Source of the DNA: DASZTV01 sp035548055
Lineage (GTDB): Bacteria > Actinomycetota > Actinomycetes > JAFAQI01
Assembly (NCBI GenBank): GCA_035548055.1
Contig: DASZTL010000085.1
Location: 1 to 31,781 of the forward strand
Direction: 5' to 3'
DNA: 31,781 nucleotides
Shown here: piece after piece, positions 8,153-14,977 of the stretch
Position numbering within the stretch: the first letter of the stretch is position 1
How the letters are laid out: each line of letters starts with the position of its first letter
Notes under the pieces: model-generated
Told to the model about the DNA's origin: nothing
Seen by the model: the letters and a program-made list of their open reading frames with translations, nothing else
The model's database searches: none
Made by a program: the position numbers and the translations under genes

Positions 8153-8995
8153 ATGTCGTGGCTGCGGTTGGACGTCTACTCCGCGTCGATCGTCGCGGCC
8201 ACAATGCTCGGTATCTGCGGGTGCGCGTCGCGGCTGTCCGGTCGGCGGGCGCGCTTCGTCGTGGCGGCGTCATTCGAGATCGCTGTCGTGTGTGGCCTGT
8301 TCGCGCTCTGGCAGGTCGCCAACTCGCTCACGCGAGGGCACACCACCGGCGGCAAGGAACGCGGCGAGTGGCTGTGGCATGCCGAGCGCGTGGTGCACAT
8401 GCCGAGCGAGAGGTCCGTACAAGACCTGATCATCAACCACTCGTGGATCGTGCGGGCGTCGAACTACTACTACGCCACGGCGCATCTCACGTTGATGGTC
8501 GTCTTCCTGGTGTGGCTGTGGCTGCGCCATCGAGACCGCTACCCGGTCGTGCGGAACACAATCGCGAGCTTCACCGCGATGTCACTCCTCATCCAGATGA
8601 TTGCCGTGGCGCCACCACGACTGATCGACGGCACCGGCCTGATCGACACTGCGCAGCAGTACGGACAGTCCGTCTACGCGGCGATCGGCTCAGGGATCGC
8701 CGACGAGTACGCCGCGATGCCGTCCATACACGTCGGTTGGGCCGTGCTGATCTCGGGGGCCATCGTCATCTGCAGCTCGAGCCGCTGGCGATGGCTGGGG
8801 CTGCTGCACGGCGTGCTCACGATCTTCGTCGTGGTCGCCACCGCCAACCACTACTGGCTGGACGGCCTAGCGGCGGTCGCGTTGTTGGTCCCCGCTCTCT
8901 TGATCGCGCGCCGGATCGAGTGGGTGAGAGGGCGCGCTGAGGGCGTCGCCGCGGTCGCGGACTTCGACCTGGAGCCGGTCTCTGCCTCTCCCTAG
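8153..8995 (+). CDS. PAP2_3-type membrane phosphatase / phosphotransferase
   Basis: A protein of 280 residues with about six membrane helices. It matches the PAP2_3 group (PF14378), related to inositol phosphorylceramide synthase (AUR1) and type 2 phosphatidic acid phosphatases. The phosphatase signature is split as usual: NYYYATAHL near residue 105 precedes the two active-site motifs, MPSIHVGWAV (near 190) and ANHYWLDGL (near 225), whose His residues and Asp form the catalytic site. Likely substrates are lipid phosphates or phosphoinositol lipids in the outer leaflet. A weak GAGG lies about 8 bases before the ATG. The stop overlaps the stop of the O-mannosyltransferase gene by 2 bases, tail to tail. 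The fold is clear; the substrate is inferred only. Confidence 0.85.
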   Translation: MSWLRLDVYSASIVAATMLGICGCASRLSGRRARFVVAASFEIAVVCGLFALWQVANSLTRGHTTGGKERGEWLWHAERVVHMPSERSVQDLIINHSWIVRASNYYYATAHLTLMVVFLVWLWLRHRDRYPVVRNTIASFTAMSLLIQMIAVAPPRLIDGTGLIDTAQQYGQSVYAAIGSGIADEYAAMPSIHVGWAVLISGAIVICSSSRWRWLGLLHGVLTIFVVVATANHYWLDGLAAVALLVPALLIARRIEWVRGRAEGVAAVADFDLEPVSASP

Positions 8996-10788
8996 ATCCA
9001 GCAGGGAGCGTCCTCGTGATGCTGGTTGCGGTCCGCGTTCGCATCGCAGGAGTGGGTGAACCAGATCCGTCGATGCCACTGGTCCTGCGGGATGTTGCGC
9101 GCGGCGAGGATCGGATAGAAGAAGTAGAAGAGGATTGCGACGACCGACAAGTATCCGGCGGCGACCGTGAGCCCGGCCGCCCTACGGACCTCTGACTGTC
9201 CGCGGTGGCCGATCACGAGCCCGATCGCCATCGTCACGGCCAAGACCATGAACGGCACGTTGGGCAGCATGTAGAACAAGAACATGGTGCGGTGACAGTC
9301 GCCCGCCGGGGTGCACGGCGGGTCCGTGGGAACGATCATCATCGCCTGGACGACCCAGGGCAGGAAGCCGAAGGCAAAGGCCGTCACGATGCCTGCGGCA
9401 CGCCAGTCGCGACGGGAGATCCACACCCAGATCACGGCGATCAGCGCCGGAATGGTCGCCCACCACAGTGCCGGGTTGCCGATCCCGAGCACCTCCGTCG
9501 CGCAGGAATCGGCGCCGCACCCGCCGGGGGTCTGGTAGTAGTACGCGACCGGCCGCGCCAGGAGGAGCCAGCCCCACGGCTTCGAGAGATAGGGGTGCGC
9601 GGCGTGGAGGGTCTTGTCGTAGCCCCAGATCTCCACCCGGTTGTAGTGCCACCACCCGTGCAGGACGGCCCAGTCATGCTGCAGCCAGTTCTGTCCGGCA
9701 CGGACGTAGAGGTCGTGGTCGTAGGCGTAGGTGCCGTTCGACAGGAACCACCCGGTCCATGACGCGAGATACACCGCGGCCGGCACCAGCAGCATCAGGG
9801 CGACGATCGGCGCGACAACGCGGCCGAGCACGTTGACCCACATCCAGGCGTCGAGGCCACGGCCCCCGCCGCCGGATCGCCACATGCCGTAGCCCCGCGT
9901 GCCCGCGACGCGACGTGCGCCGATGTCCCAGGCGACGGCGAGCAGGATCAGCGCCGGGATGTAGTACGCCCCGTTCCACTTCGTGGCACACGCCGCGCCG
10001 ATGGACAACGCGGCGCCCCATCGCCACGGCCGGAAGCCGACCCGCGGCCCCCACTCGTAGAAGCCGAGCGGGTGGTCGAGGCGTTCGGCGAGCCGTCGCC
10101 TACCCCAGTCGCGGTCGACGACCAGACAGCCGAACGCCGCGATCACCCAGAACATCAGGTAGATGTCGAGCATCGCCGTACGGCTCTGCACGAACTCGAG
10201 CCCGTCGAGAGCCAGCAACGTTCCGGCAACCACGCCGAGGGCGGTCGAGCGGAACATCCGGCGGGCGATCCGCGCCGTCATGAGGATTGCGAGGGTGCCG
10301 AGCAGCGCACCCATGAACCGGAAGGACAGTGGGCTGGCCGGATACAGCGTGCCGTGGAACTTGACCTGTCCGCCGTGGTTGAACAGGGCCTCGCCGATCG
10401 CCATCATCCACTTCCCCAGCGGCGGATGGACGACGAAGGACGTGCCGTGCATCAGGCCGTTGGTCTCGACGCCGTGGTGGAGCATCGACCAGCTGTCGTG
10501 GGCGTAGTACGTCTCGTCGAAGACGATGCTCGAGCTCTTGTGCAGGCTGTGCCCGCCCGGTCGGGTGATCCGCCAGAAGCGCAGGACGCCACCGAAGACG
10601 GTGACGCTGAGCGGGAGCAGCCAGCCCCAGATGCGGTCGTTCGGCATGGGACGGACCAGGCGGGAGCGGATTCGCTCGAGCGTCTCTCGGCCCGGAGGAT
10701 CCAGCTCCGGTGCGGTCTGCTCGATCACCATCGCCGCCGTCCCACCCGCGAAACGGGCCTCGCGGCCCGTCGCTCCCTGCGACGACAC
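8992..10788 (-). CDS. pmt: Polyprenyl-phosphate-mannose-protein O-mannosyltransferase
   Basis: A GT39-family glycosyltransferase of 598 residues with about ten membrane helices. It transfers mannose from polyprenyl-phosphate-mannose to Ser/Thr of exported proteins. Family features are the acidic loop FDETYYAHDSW, HPPLGKWMMAIGE, and LDGLEFVQSRTAMLDIYLMFW, where the Arg/Asp residues of the extracytoplasmic loops are expected. The frame is open up to 10995, but that part runs into rsmI. GTG 10788 is chosen because TACGAT (10800-10795 on the minus strand) stands 6 bases before it, the spacing seen at metG. ATG 10731 (579 residues) is the alternative. The gene is divergent from rsmI, as Rv1002c is from Rv1003. 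Secreted lipoproteins and proteases of the window could be its substrates, but nothing in the sequence shows this. Confidence 0.93.
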   Translation of the reverse strand: MSSQGATGREARFAGGTAAMVIEQTAPELDPPGRETLERIRSRLVRPMPNDRIWGWLLPLSVTVFGGVLRFWRITRPGGHSLHKSSSIVFDETYYAHDSWSMLHHGVETNGLMHGTSFVVHPPLGKWMMAIGEALFNHGGQVKFHGTLYPASPLSFRFMGALLGTLAILMTARIARRMFRSTALGVVAGTLLALDGLEFVQSRTAMLDIYLMFWVIAAFGCLVVDRDWGRRRLAERLDHPLGFYEWGPRVGFRPWRWGAALSIGAACATKWNGAYYIPALILLAVAWDIGARRVAGTRGYGMWRSGGGGRGLDAWMWVNVLGRVVAPIVALMLLVPAAVYLASWTGWFLSNGTYAYDHDLYVRAGQNWLQHDWAVLHGWWHYNRVEIWGYDKTLHAAHPYLSKPWGWLLLARPVAYYYQTPGGCGADSCATEVLGIGNPALWWATIPALIAVIWVWISRRDWRAAGIVTAFAFGFLPWVVQAMMIVPTDPPCTPAGDCHRTMFLFYMLPNVPFMVLAVTMAIGLVIGHRGQSEVRRAAGLTVAAGYLSVVAILFYFFYPILAARNIPQDQWHRRIWFTHSCDANADRNQHHEDAPCWI

Positions 10789-10794
10789 CCGCTC

Positions 10795-10800
10795 ATCGTA
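10795..10800 (-). promoter_or_regulatory. -10 element of the pmt gene
   Basis: Read on the minus strand the hexamer is TACGAT. It stands 6 bases before the GTG at 10788 and no Shine-Dalgarno sequence is present, which fits a leaderless transcript and supports that start codon. No clear -35 element is seen. Confidence 0.4.
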
Positions 10801-10834
10801 TGAATCGCCCGGGGTCTCCCGCTTGAATGACTGG

Positions 10835-11662
10835 GTGCCTCTTGTTCTCGCGGCGACCCCGATCGGCGATCCGCGCGACGCGTCGCCCCGATTGCGCGAC
10901 GCGTTGGCGGCAGCCGACGTGATCGCCGCGGAGGACACTCGGAGGTTGCGGCGACTTGCCGGCGCGCTGGATGTCGCGCTCAGCGCGAAGGTCATCGCCG
11001 TCTACGACGCGGTGGAGCGCGGGCGGGCCAAGGCCTTGCTCGACGAGGTCGAGGCCGGCCGTACCGTCCTTGTGGTCAGCGATGCCGGTGTCCCCTTGGT
11101 GTCGGACCCGGGATACGCCCTGGTGACAGGTGCGATCGCGCGGGAGCTGGCGGTGACGGTGCTCCCGGGTCCCTCCGCAGTCACCGCGGCGGTCGTGGTC
11201 GCCGGTGTGCCGGTCGACCGGTGGTGCTTCGAGGGCTTCCTGCCGCGGAAGGCCGGCGAGCGCCGTACCCGCCTCGCCCAGCTGGCCGGCGACCCGCGGG
11301 CGCTGGTGCTCTTCGAGTCACCGCGTCGACTCGCCGCGACGCTCCTGGATCTGGCGGGTGCGTTCGGTCCTGACCGCCGGGCCGCGGTGTGCCGCGAGCT
11401 GACCAAGACTCATGAGGAGGTACGCCGCGGTCCGCTGTCGGATCTGGCGGATTGGGCGGCTTCCCATGAGGTGCTCGGCGAGGTCACGGTGGTGATCGCC
11501 GGTGCGCCCGAACAGCCGCCGGTAATCGACCCGGAGGCGTTGCGCCGCGAGGTCGAGGCACGAGTGACGGCTGGTGCGACTCGACGGGATGCGGTCGATG
11601 CGGTAGCTGGCGAATCCGGGCTGCCGCGCCGGGTCGTCTACGACGCCGCGACGAGGAGCTGA
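10835..11662 (+). CDS. rsmI: 16S rRNA (cytidine-1402-2'-O)-methyltransferase
   Basis: A protein of 275 residues. The open frame extends upstream to 10526, but family members start a few residues before LVLAATPIGDP, so GTG 10835 is chosen; TTG 10823 is possible. The tetrapyrrole-methylase fold is shown by ATPIGDP, AAEDTRRLRRL, VVSDAGVPLVSDPGY, LPGPSAVTAAVVVAGVP and FEGFLPRK (pieces of the S-adenosylmethionine site and core), followed by LFESPRR. RsmI methylates the ribose of C1402 in the decoding centre of 16S rRNA. Its length is normal for the family. In actinobacteria it is commonly divergent from pmt and precedes metG, as here, but here nearly 700 bases separate it from metG. Confidence 0.93.
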   Translation: MPLVLAATPIGDPRDASPRLRDALAAADVIAAEDTRRLRRLAGALDVALSAKVIAVYDAVERGRAKALLDEVEAGRTVLVVSDAGVPLVSDPGYALVTGAIARELAVTVLPGPSAVTAAVVVAGVPVDRWCFEGFLPRKAGERRTRLAQLAGDPRALVLFESPRRLAATLLDLAGAFGPDRRAAVCRELTKTHEEVRRGPLSDLADWAASHEVLGEVTVVIAGAPEQPPVIDPEALRREVEARVTAGATRRDAVDAVAGESGLPRRVVYDAATRS

Positions 11663-11802
11663 GGTCGGCGACGCCCTGTCCACCTGTGTACGGACCGGTG
11701 GATGAGCAGGTGCGTTGCCCCACAAACCGGGGGACAACCGACCGCCTTCTGTGGACGTCCCTGTGCATCAAGAAAGATCTTGAAAATACTTTGAGAAACC
11801 TC
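11663..11802. other. Gene-free stretch after rsmI
   Basis: No coding pattern is visible. CCACC (11680-11684) and GGTGG (11697-11701) form a small hairpin that may terminate rsmI transcription weakly. The last 40 bases, around 11765-11810, are clearly richer in A and T than the surroundings, as is common upstream of strong promoters. Two nonamers resembling the actinobacterial DnaA box are seen at 11676-11684 and, inverted, at 11750-11758. Confidence 0.4.
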
Positions 11803-11831
11803 TTGTGCAAGCTCTGGCTACCCACTACAAA
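11803..11831 (+). promoter_or_regulatory. Promoter-like sequence of the structured RNA
   Basis: TTGTGC (11803-11808) and TACAAA (11826-11831) are 17 bases apart, with three and four of six matches to the -35 and -10 consensus. An A/T-rich patch precedes them, like an UP element. Transcription would begin near 11838, exactly where the first hairpin starts. Confidence 0.45.
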
Positions 11832-11932
11832 TCCGTCTGTCACCGGAAACGGGGACCAGGCAGAGGGAAGCCTTCGGGCCAGCTCTGCAGCGCTAGATGC
11901 GAAGCACTTCGGTAACGGAGTGCGACGTACTC

Positions 11933-12058
11933 GGGCACCAGGGGGTTGATCGTTCGGGCAACCGGACTTCCAGCTTCTCCGGGAAAGCCAAGTACGACGC
12001 AACGCGAGTCACCTGGGCAACCAGGGGGGTCGTGAAGCGAGCGGTTCGGGCAATCGGA
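11933..12058 (+). repeat. Two related copies of a sequence unit inside the RNA
   Basis: Unit one (11933-11966) and unit two (12015-12058) share an upstream block, GGGCACCAGGGGG versus GGGCAACCAGGGGGG, and a downstream block, TTCGGGCAACCGGA versus TTCGGGCAATCGGA (13 of 14 identical, 92 bases apart). Unit two has about 10 extra bases between the blocks. The single C/T difference in the second block keeps local pairing possible, as G-C or G-U. Confidence 0.55.
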
Positions 12059-12218
12059 TCGCGTCGCAGAGCTCTCGTCGCGGGTAACCGAGGCGAGGCG
12101 AAGCGGAGGCATCGAGTGCGGCTCTCCCGATTCGGGGTCCGGGTTCGTGCAACGCACGGCAGTTGAATGATCGGCCCTGGTTGATCAATCGGCTTCGCCG
12201 GTGCAGCAGGAACACGAG

Positions 12219-12253
12219 CGAAGCCCCTCCGTCTCATACACGGAGGGGCTTCG
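12219..12253 (+). terminator. Strong intrinsic terminator before metG
   Basis: A perfect 14-bp stem: the left arm is 12219-12232 (starting CGAAGCCCCTCC), the loop is CTCATAC, and the right arm is 12240-12253. CGCCATTTT and a second run of T follow. It closes the structured-RNA region 100 bases before metG, which has its own promoter element downstream. Confidence 0.85.
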
Positions 12254-12341
12254 CGCCATTTTCGCGACTTTTCCCACCGCGGCCGGGCTCCGACACTCGC
12301 ATCGCCTGTGATCTTCCAGAAAATGCCGGAGCACGCCTGAA

Positions 12342-12347
12342 TAGGCT
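12342..12347 (+). promoter_or_regulatory. -10 element of metG
   Basis: TAGGCT ends 6 bases before the GTG at 12354. No ribosome-binding site is present, so the transcript probably starts at the GTG itself (leaderless). No convincing -35 element is seen. Confidence 0.45.
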
Positions 12348-12353
12348 GCTGAC

Positions 12354-14141
12354 GTGACTCGGCGCATCCTCACCGCGGTGGCCTGGCCGTATGCGAACGG
12401 CCCACGACACATCGGCCACGTTGCGGGTTTCGGCGTGCCGTCCGACGTCTTCAGCCGCTATCACCGGCTGGCCGGCAACGACGTGCTCATGGTCAGCGGC
12501 ACTGACGAGCACGGCACGCCGATCCTGGTGCAGGCCGACCAGGAGGGCGTGACGCCGCGGGAGCTGGCCGATCGTTACAACCGGGTGATCGCCGAGGACC
12601 TGCAGCAGCTCGGCCTGAGCTACGACCTCTTCACCCGTACGACGACGCGTAACCACTACGCCGTCGTACAGGAGATGTTCAAGACGTTGCACCGCAACGG
12701 CTACATGATCGAGCGCACCACCAAGGGCGCGATTTCGCCGTCGACCGGGCGAACGCTGCCGGACCGTTACATCGAGGGCACCTGCCCGATCTGCGGCTAT
12801 GACGGTGCGCGGGGTGATCAGTGCGACAACTGTGGCAACCAGCTCGACGCCGATCAGCTGATCAATCCGAAGTCACGGATCAACGGCGAGGTGCCGTCGT
12901 TCATCGAGACCGAACAGTTCTTCCTCGACCTTCCCGCTCTCGCCGATGCCCTCGGGGCATGGCTGCAGACCCGTAAGGACTGGCGACCGAACGTCCTGAA
13001 GTTCTCGCTGAACCTCATCGACGACCTGAAGCCACGCGCGATGAGCCGGGACATCGACTGGGGGGTACCGATCCCACTGCCGGGATGGGAGGACAACCCG
13101 AGCAAGCGGCTCTACGTCTGGTTCGACGCCGTCATCGGCTATCTGTCGGCCTCGGTCGAGTGGGCCCGTCGTACCGGAGACGCAGACGCCTGGCGCGCGT
13201 GGTGGTGCGACCCGGCGGCGGAGTCGTACTACTTCATGGGCAAGGACAACGTCACCTTCCACTCCCAGATCTGGCCGGCCGAGCTGCTCGGCTATGACGG
13301 CAAGGGGGCGCACGGGGGGACGTCGGGGGAGTTCGGCGAGCTGCAGCTGCCGAGCGAGGTGGTGTCGAGCGAGTTCCTCACGATGGAGGGCCGCAAGTTT
13401 TCCTCGAGCCGGTCGGTTGTCATCTATGTGCGCGACTTCCTGTCGCGTTACTCACCGGACTCGTTGCGCTACTACCTGACCGCGGCCGGACCCGAGTCGA
13501 ACGACACCGACTTCACGTGGTCGGAGTTCGTCCGTCGCAACAACGACGAGCTGGTCGCCGCGTGGGGCAATCTCGTCAACCGCTCGCTGTCGTTCACCGC
13601 CAAGAACCTCGGGTCGTTGCCCGCCGCCGGAGAGCTGACCGATGTCGACCGCGCCTTGCTCGCGACGACGAGCGGTGCGTTCGGCGCGGTCGGCGCTGAC
13701 CTCGAGCGATCGCGGATGCGGGCCGCGCTCACCGAGACGATGCGGGTCGTCTCCGAGGCGAACAAGTACCTGTCCGAGCAGGCGCCGTGGAAGCTGAAGG
13801 ACTCTGAGCCCGAGCGGATGGCGACGATCCTTCACGTCGCACTGCAGGCGGTCAGCGATTGCACGACGATGCTTGCGCCGTTCCTTCCGCACACGTCGCA
13901 GCAGGTGCACGAGCTGCTCGGTCGCGACGGCATGCTCGCGCCACAGCCGGAGCTGCGCGAGGTTGACGACCTCGACGGTGGCCCCGGATACCCCGTGCTC
14001 CAGGGTGACTACGACAGCACCGTGCGATGGGCGAGCGATCCGTTGAATGTGGGGACTCCTGTCGCGCCGCCGACGCCGCTGTTTGCGAAGCTGGAGGCCT
14101 CGGTCGTCGATGAGGAGCTTGCCCGGATGCGTGGCGAGTGA
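12354..14141 (+). CDS. metG: Methionyl-tRNA synthetase
   Basis: A protein of 595 residues that attaches methionine to initiator and elongator tRNA-Met. The class I signature HIGH is at residues 19-22 (WPYANGPRHIGH). The second signature is KFSSSR, starting at K348, in place of KMSKS. A zinc-binding knuckle has C144-x2-C147 and C157-x2-C160, followed by the catalytic core and the anticodon-binding helical domain (from about residue 410, including WKLKD). There is no C-terminal tRNA-binding EMAP domain, as in other short actinobacterial enzymes. The start is the leaderless GTG at 12354. The stop overlaps the tatD start by 4 bases. Confidence 0.97.
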   Translation: MTRRILTAVAWPYANGPRHIGHVAGFGVPSDVFSRYHRLAGNDVLMVSGTDEHGTPILVQADQEGVTPRELADRYNRVIAEDLQQLGLSYDLFTRTTTRNHYAVVQEMFKTLHRNGYMIERTTKGAISPSTGRTLPDRYIEGTCPICGYDGARGDQCDNCGNQLDADQLINPKSRINGEVPSFIETEQFFLDLPALADALGAWLQTRKDWRPNVLKFSLNLIDDLKPRAMSRDIDWGVPIPLPGWEDNPSKRLYVWFDAVIGYLSASVEWARRTGDADAWRAWWCDPAAESYYFMGKDNVTFHSQIWPAELLGYDGKGAHGGTSGEFGELQLPSEVVSSEFLTMEGRKFSSSRSVVIYVRDFLSRYSPDSLRYYLTAAGPESNDTDFTWSEFVRRNNDELVAAWGNLVNRSLSFTAKNLGSLPAAGELTDVDRALLATTSGAFGAVGADLERSRMRAALTETMRVVSEANKYLSEQAPWKLKDSEPERMATILHVALQAVSDCTTMLAPFLPHTSQQVHELLGRDGMLAPQPELREVDDLDGGPGYPVLQGDYDSTVRWASDPLNVGTPVAPPTPLFAKLEASVVDEELARMRGE

Positions 14142-14977
14142 CGACGTCGGCTTCGGGCCGCGACCGGAGCGCCAAACGCGAAGGCGAGGCGCCACCGCCA
14201 CCGCCGCCGCTCGCGACGCCGGCGCTCGACAGCCATTGCCATCTGGACCTGATGAAGACCGACGTCGGTGAGGTCATGGCGGCGGCGAAGGCGGTGGGCA
14301 TCGAGCGAGTCGTGCAGATCGGGATCGACGTGCCGTCGTCGCGGTGGAGCGTCGAGCTCGCTGGCTCGCGCGACGACGTGTGGGCGGCGGTCGCGGTGCA
14401 TCCGAACGAGGCGCATGCCGCGAACGAGGAGGTCTGGGACCAGATCGCCGAGCTGGCCGCGGCGTCGCGGGTCGTCGCGATCGGCGAGACCGGGCTCGAC
14501 CACTTCCGGACCGAGGAAGGCGGCTGGGCGCCGCAGGAGGAGTCCTTCCGGCGGCACATCGCGATCGCGAAGCAGGCCGGGAAGGCGGTGATGATCCACG
14601 ACCGTGAGGCGCACGAGGACGTGCTGCGGGTGCTCGAGAGCGAGGGTGCGCCCGACCGCGTGATCTTTCACTGCTTCTCGGGTGACGCGGAGTTCGCCCG
14701 CAAGTGTGCGGATCGTGGCTACGTGATGTCGTTTGCGGGCAACGTGACGTTCAAGAATGCGCAGGACCTGCGCGATGCCGCGGCAGTCGCACCGTTGGAT
14801 CAGCTGCTCGTGGAGACCGACGCGCCTTTCCTCACCCCGATGCCGCATCGTGGGGCGCCCAACTCGCCATACCTTGTTCCGTTGACGGTGAGAGCGATCG
14901 CCGAGGCCAAGGGAGTCGGAGAGGACGAGGTCGCTGCCGCCGTCACGGCGACGGCGGCCCGCGTCTTCAACTGGTGA
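14138..14977 (+). CDS. tatD: TatD-family metal-dependent hydrolase / DNase
   Basis: A protein of 279 residues. The GTG start overlaps the metG stop (GTGA). A loose Pro-rich N-terminus of about 28 residues precedes the TIM-barrel domain. Metal ligands stand in the expected motifs: DSHCHLD at the start of the domain, GETGLDH, IHDREAHED, FHCFSGD and ETDAPFLTP. Members of the family act as 3'-5' exonucleases or DNases and are linked to DNA damage repair. The call of family is certain; the substrate is inferred. The stop overlaps the start of rsmA by 4 bases. Confidence 0.95.
   Translation: MTTSASGRDRSAKREGEAPPPPPPLATPALDSHCHLDLMKTDVGEVMAAAKAVGIERVVQIGIDVPSSRWSVELAGSRDDVWAAVAVHPNEAHAANEEVWDQIAELAAASRVVAIGETGLDHFRTEEGGWAPQEESFRRHIAIAKQAGKAVMIHDREAHEDVLRVLESEGAPDRVIFHCFSGDAEFARKCADRGYVMSFAGNVTFKNAQDLRDAAAVAPLDQLLVETDAPFLTPMPHRGAPNSPYLVPLTVRAIAEAKGVGEDEVAAAVTATAARVFNW

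Larger units (their letters stand above)
11839..12262 (+). ncRNA. Candidate structured non-coding RNA, about 420 nt, family unknown
   Basis: No protein frame in this stretch has coding character, but the DNA reads as a chain of good RNA hairpins: 11839-11856 (loop GAAA, one mismatch), 11860-11888 (outer 6 bp, inner GCC-UUCG-GGC), 11904-11923 (8 bp, loop GUAA), 11926-11996 (long-range CGUACU/AGUACG closing a multi-helix domain), 12012-12025 (5 bp, loop GCAA), 12037-12062, 12074-12097 (loop GUAA, one mismatch), 12146-12158, and the terminator stem at 12219-12253. Four GNRA loops and one UUCG loop in 260 bases are far more than chance pairing in GC-rich DNA would usually give. The conserved cores of RNase P RNA, tmRNA, 6S RNA, and the c-di-AMP, cobalamin and SAM-IV riboswitches were not recognised. 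It may be a free RNA or a long attenuating leader of metG. The existence of structure is seen; transcription and function are inferred. Confidence 0.6.

Noticed and set aside
10526..10834. N-terminal extension of RsmI
   Set aside because: It lies opposite the pmt coding region, has no similarity to the family, and the methylase fold begins right after GTG 10835.
11840..12237. Minus-strand frames of about 105-115 residues over the candidate RNA
   Set aside because: Their products are Arg/Pro-rich with no family likeness and overlap each other; they fit chance open frames in GC-rich DNA.
11839..12262. RNase P RNA, tmRNA, 6S RNA or a known riboswitch
   Set aside because: The conserved cores (for example GAAAGUCCGGGC of RNase P RNA, the tRNA-like end of tmRNA, the cobalamin box, the c-di-AMP core) were not found on either strand.
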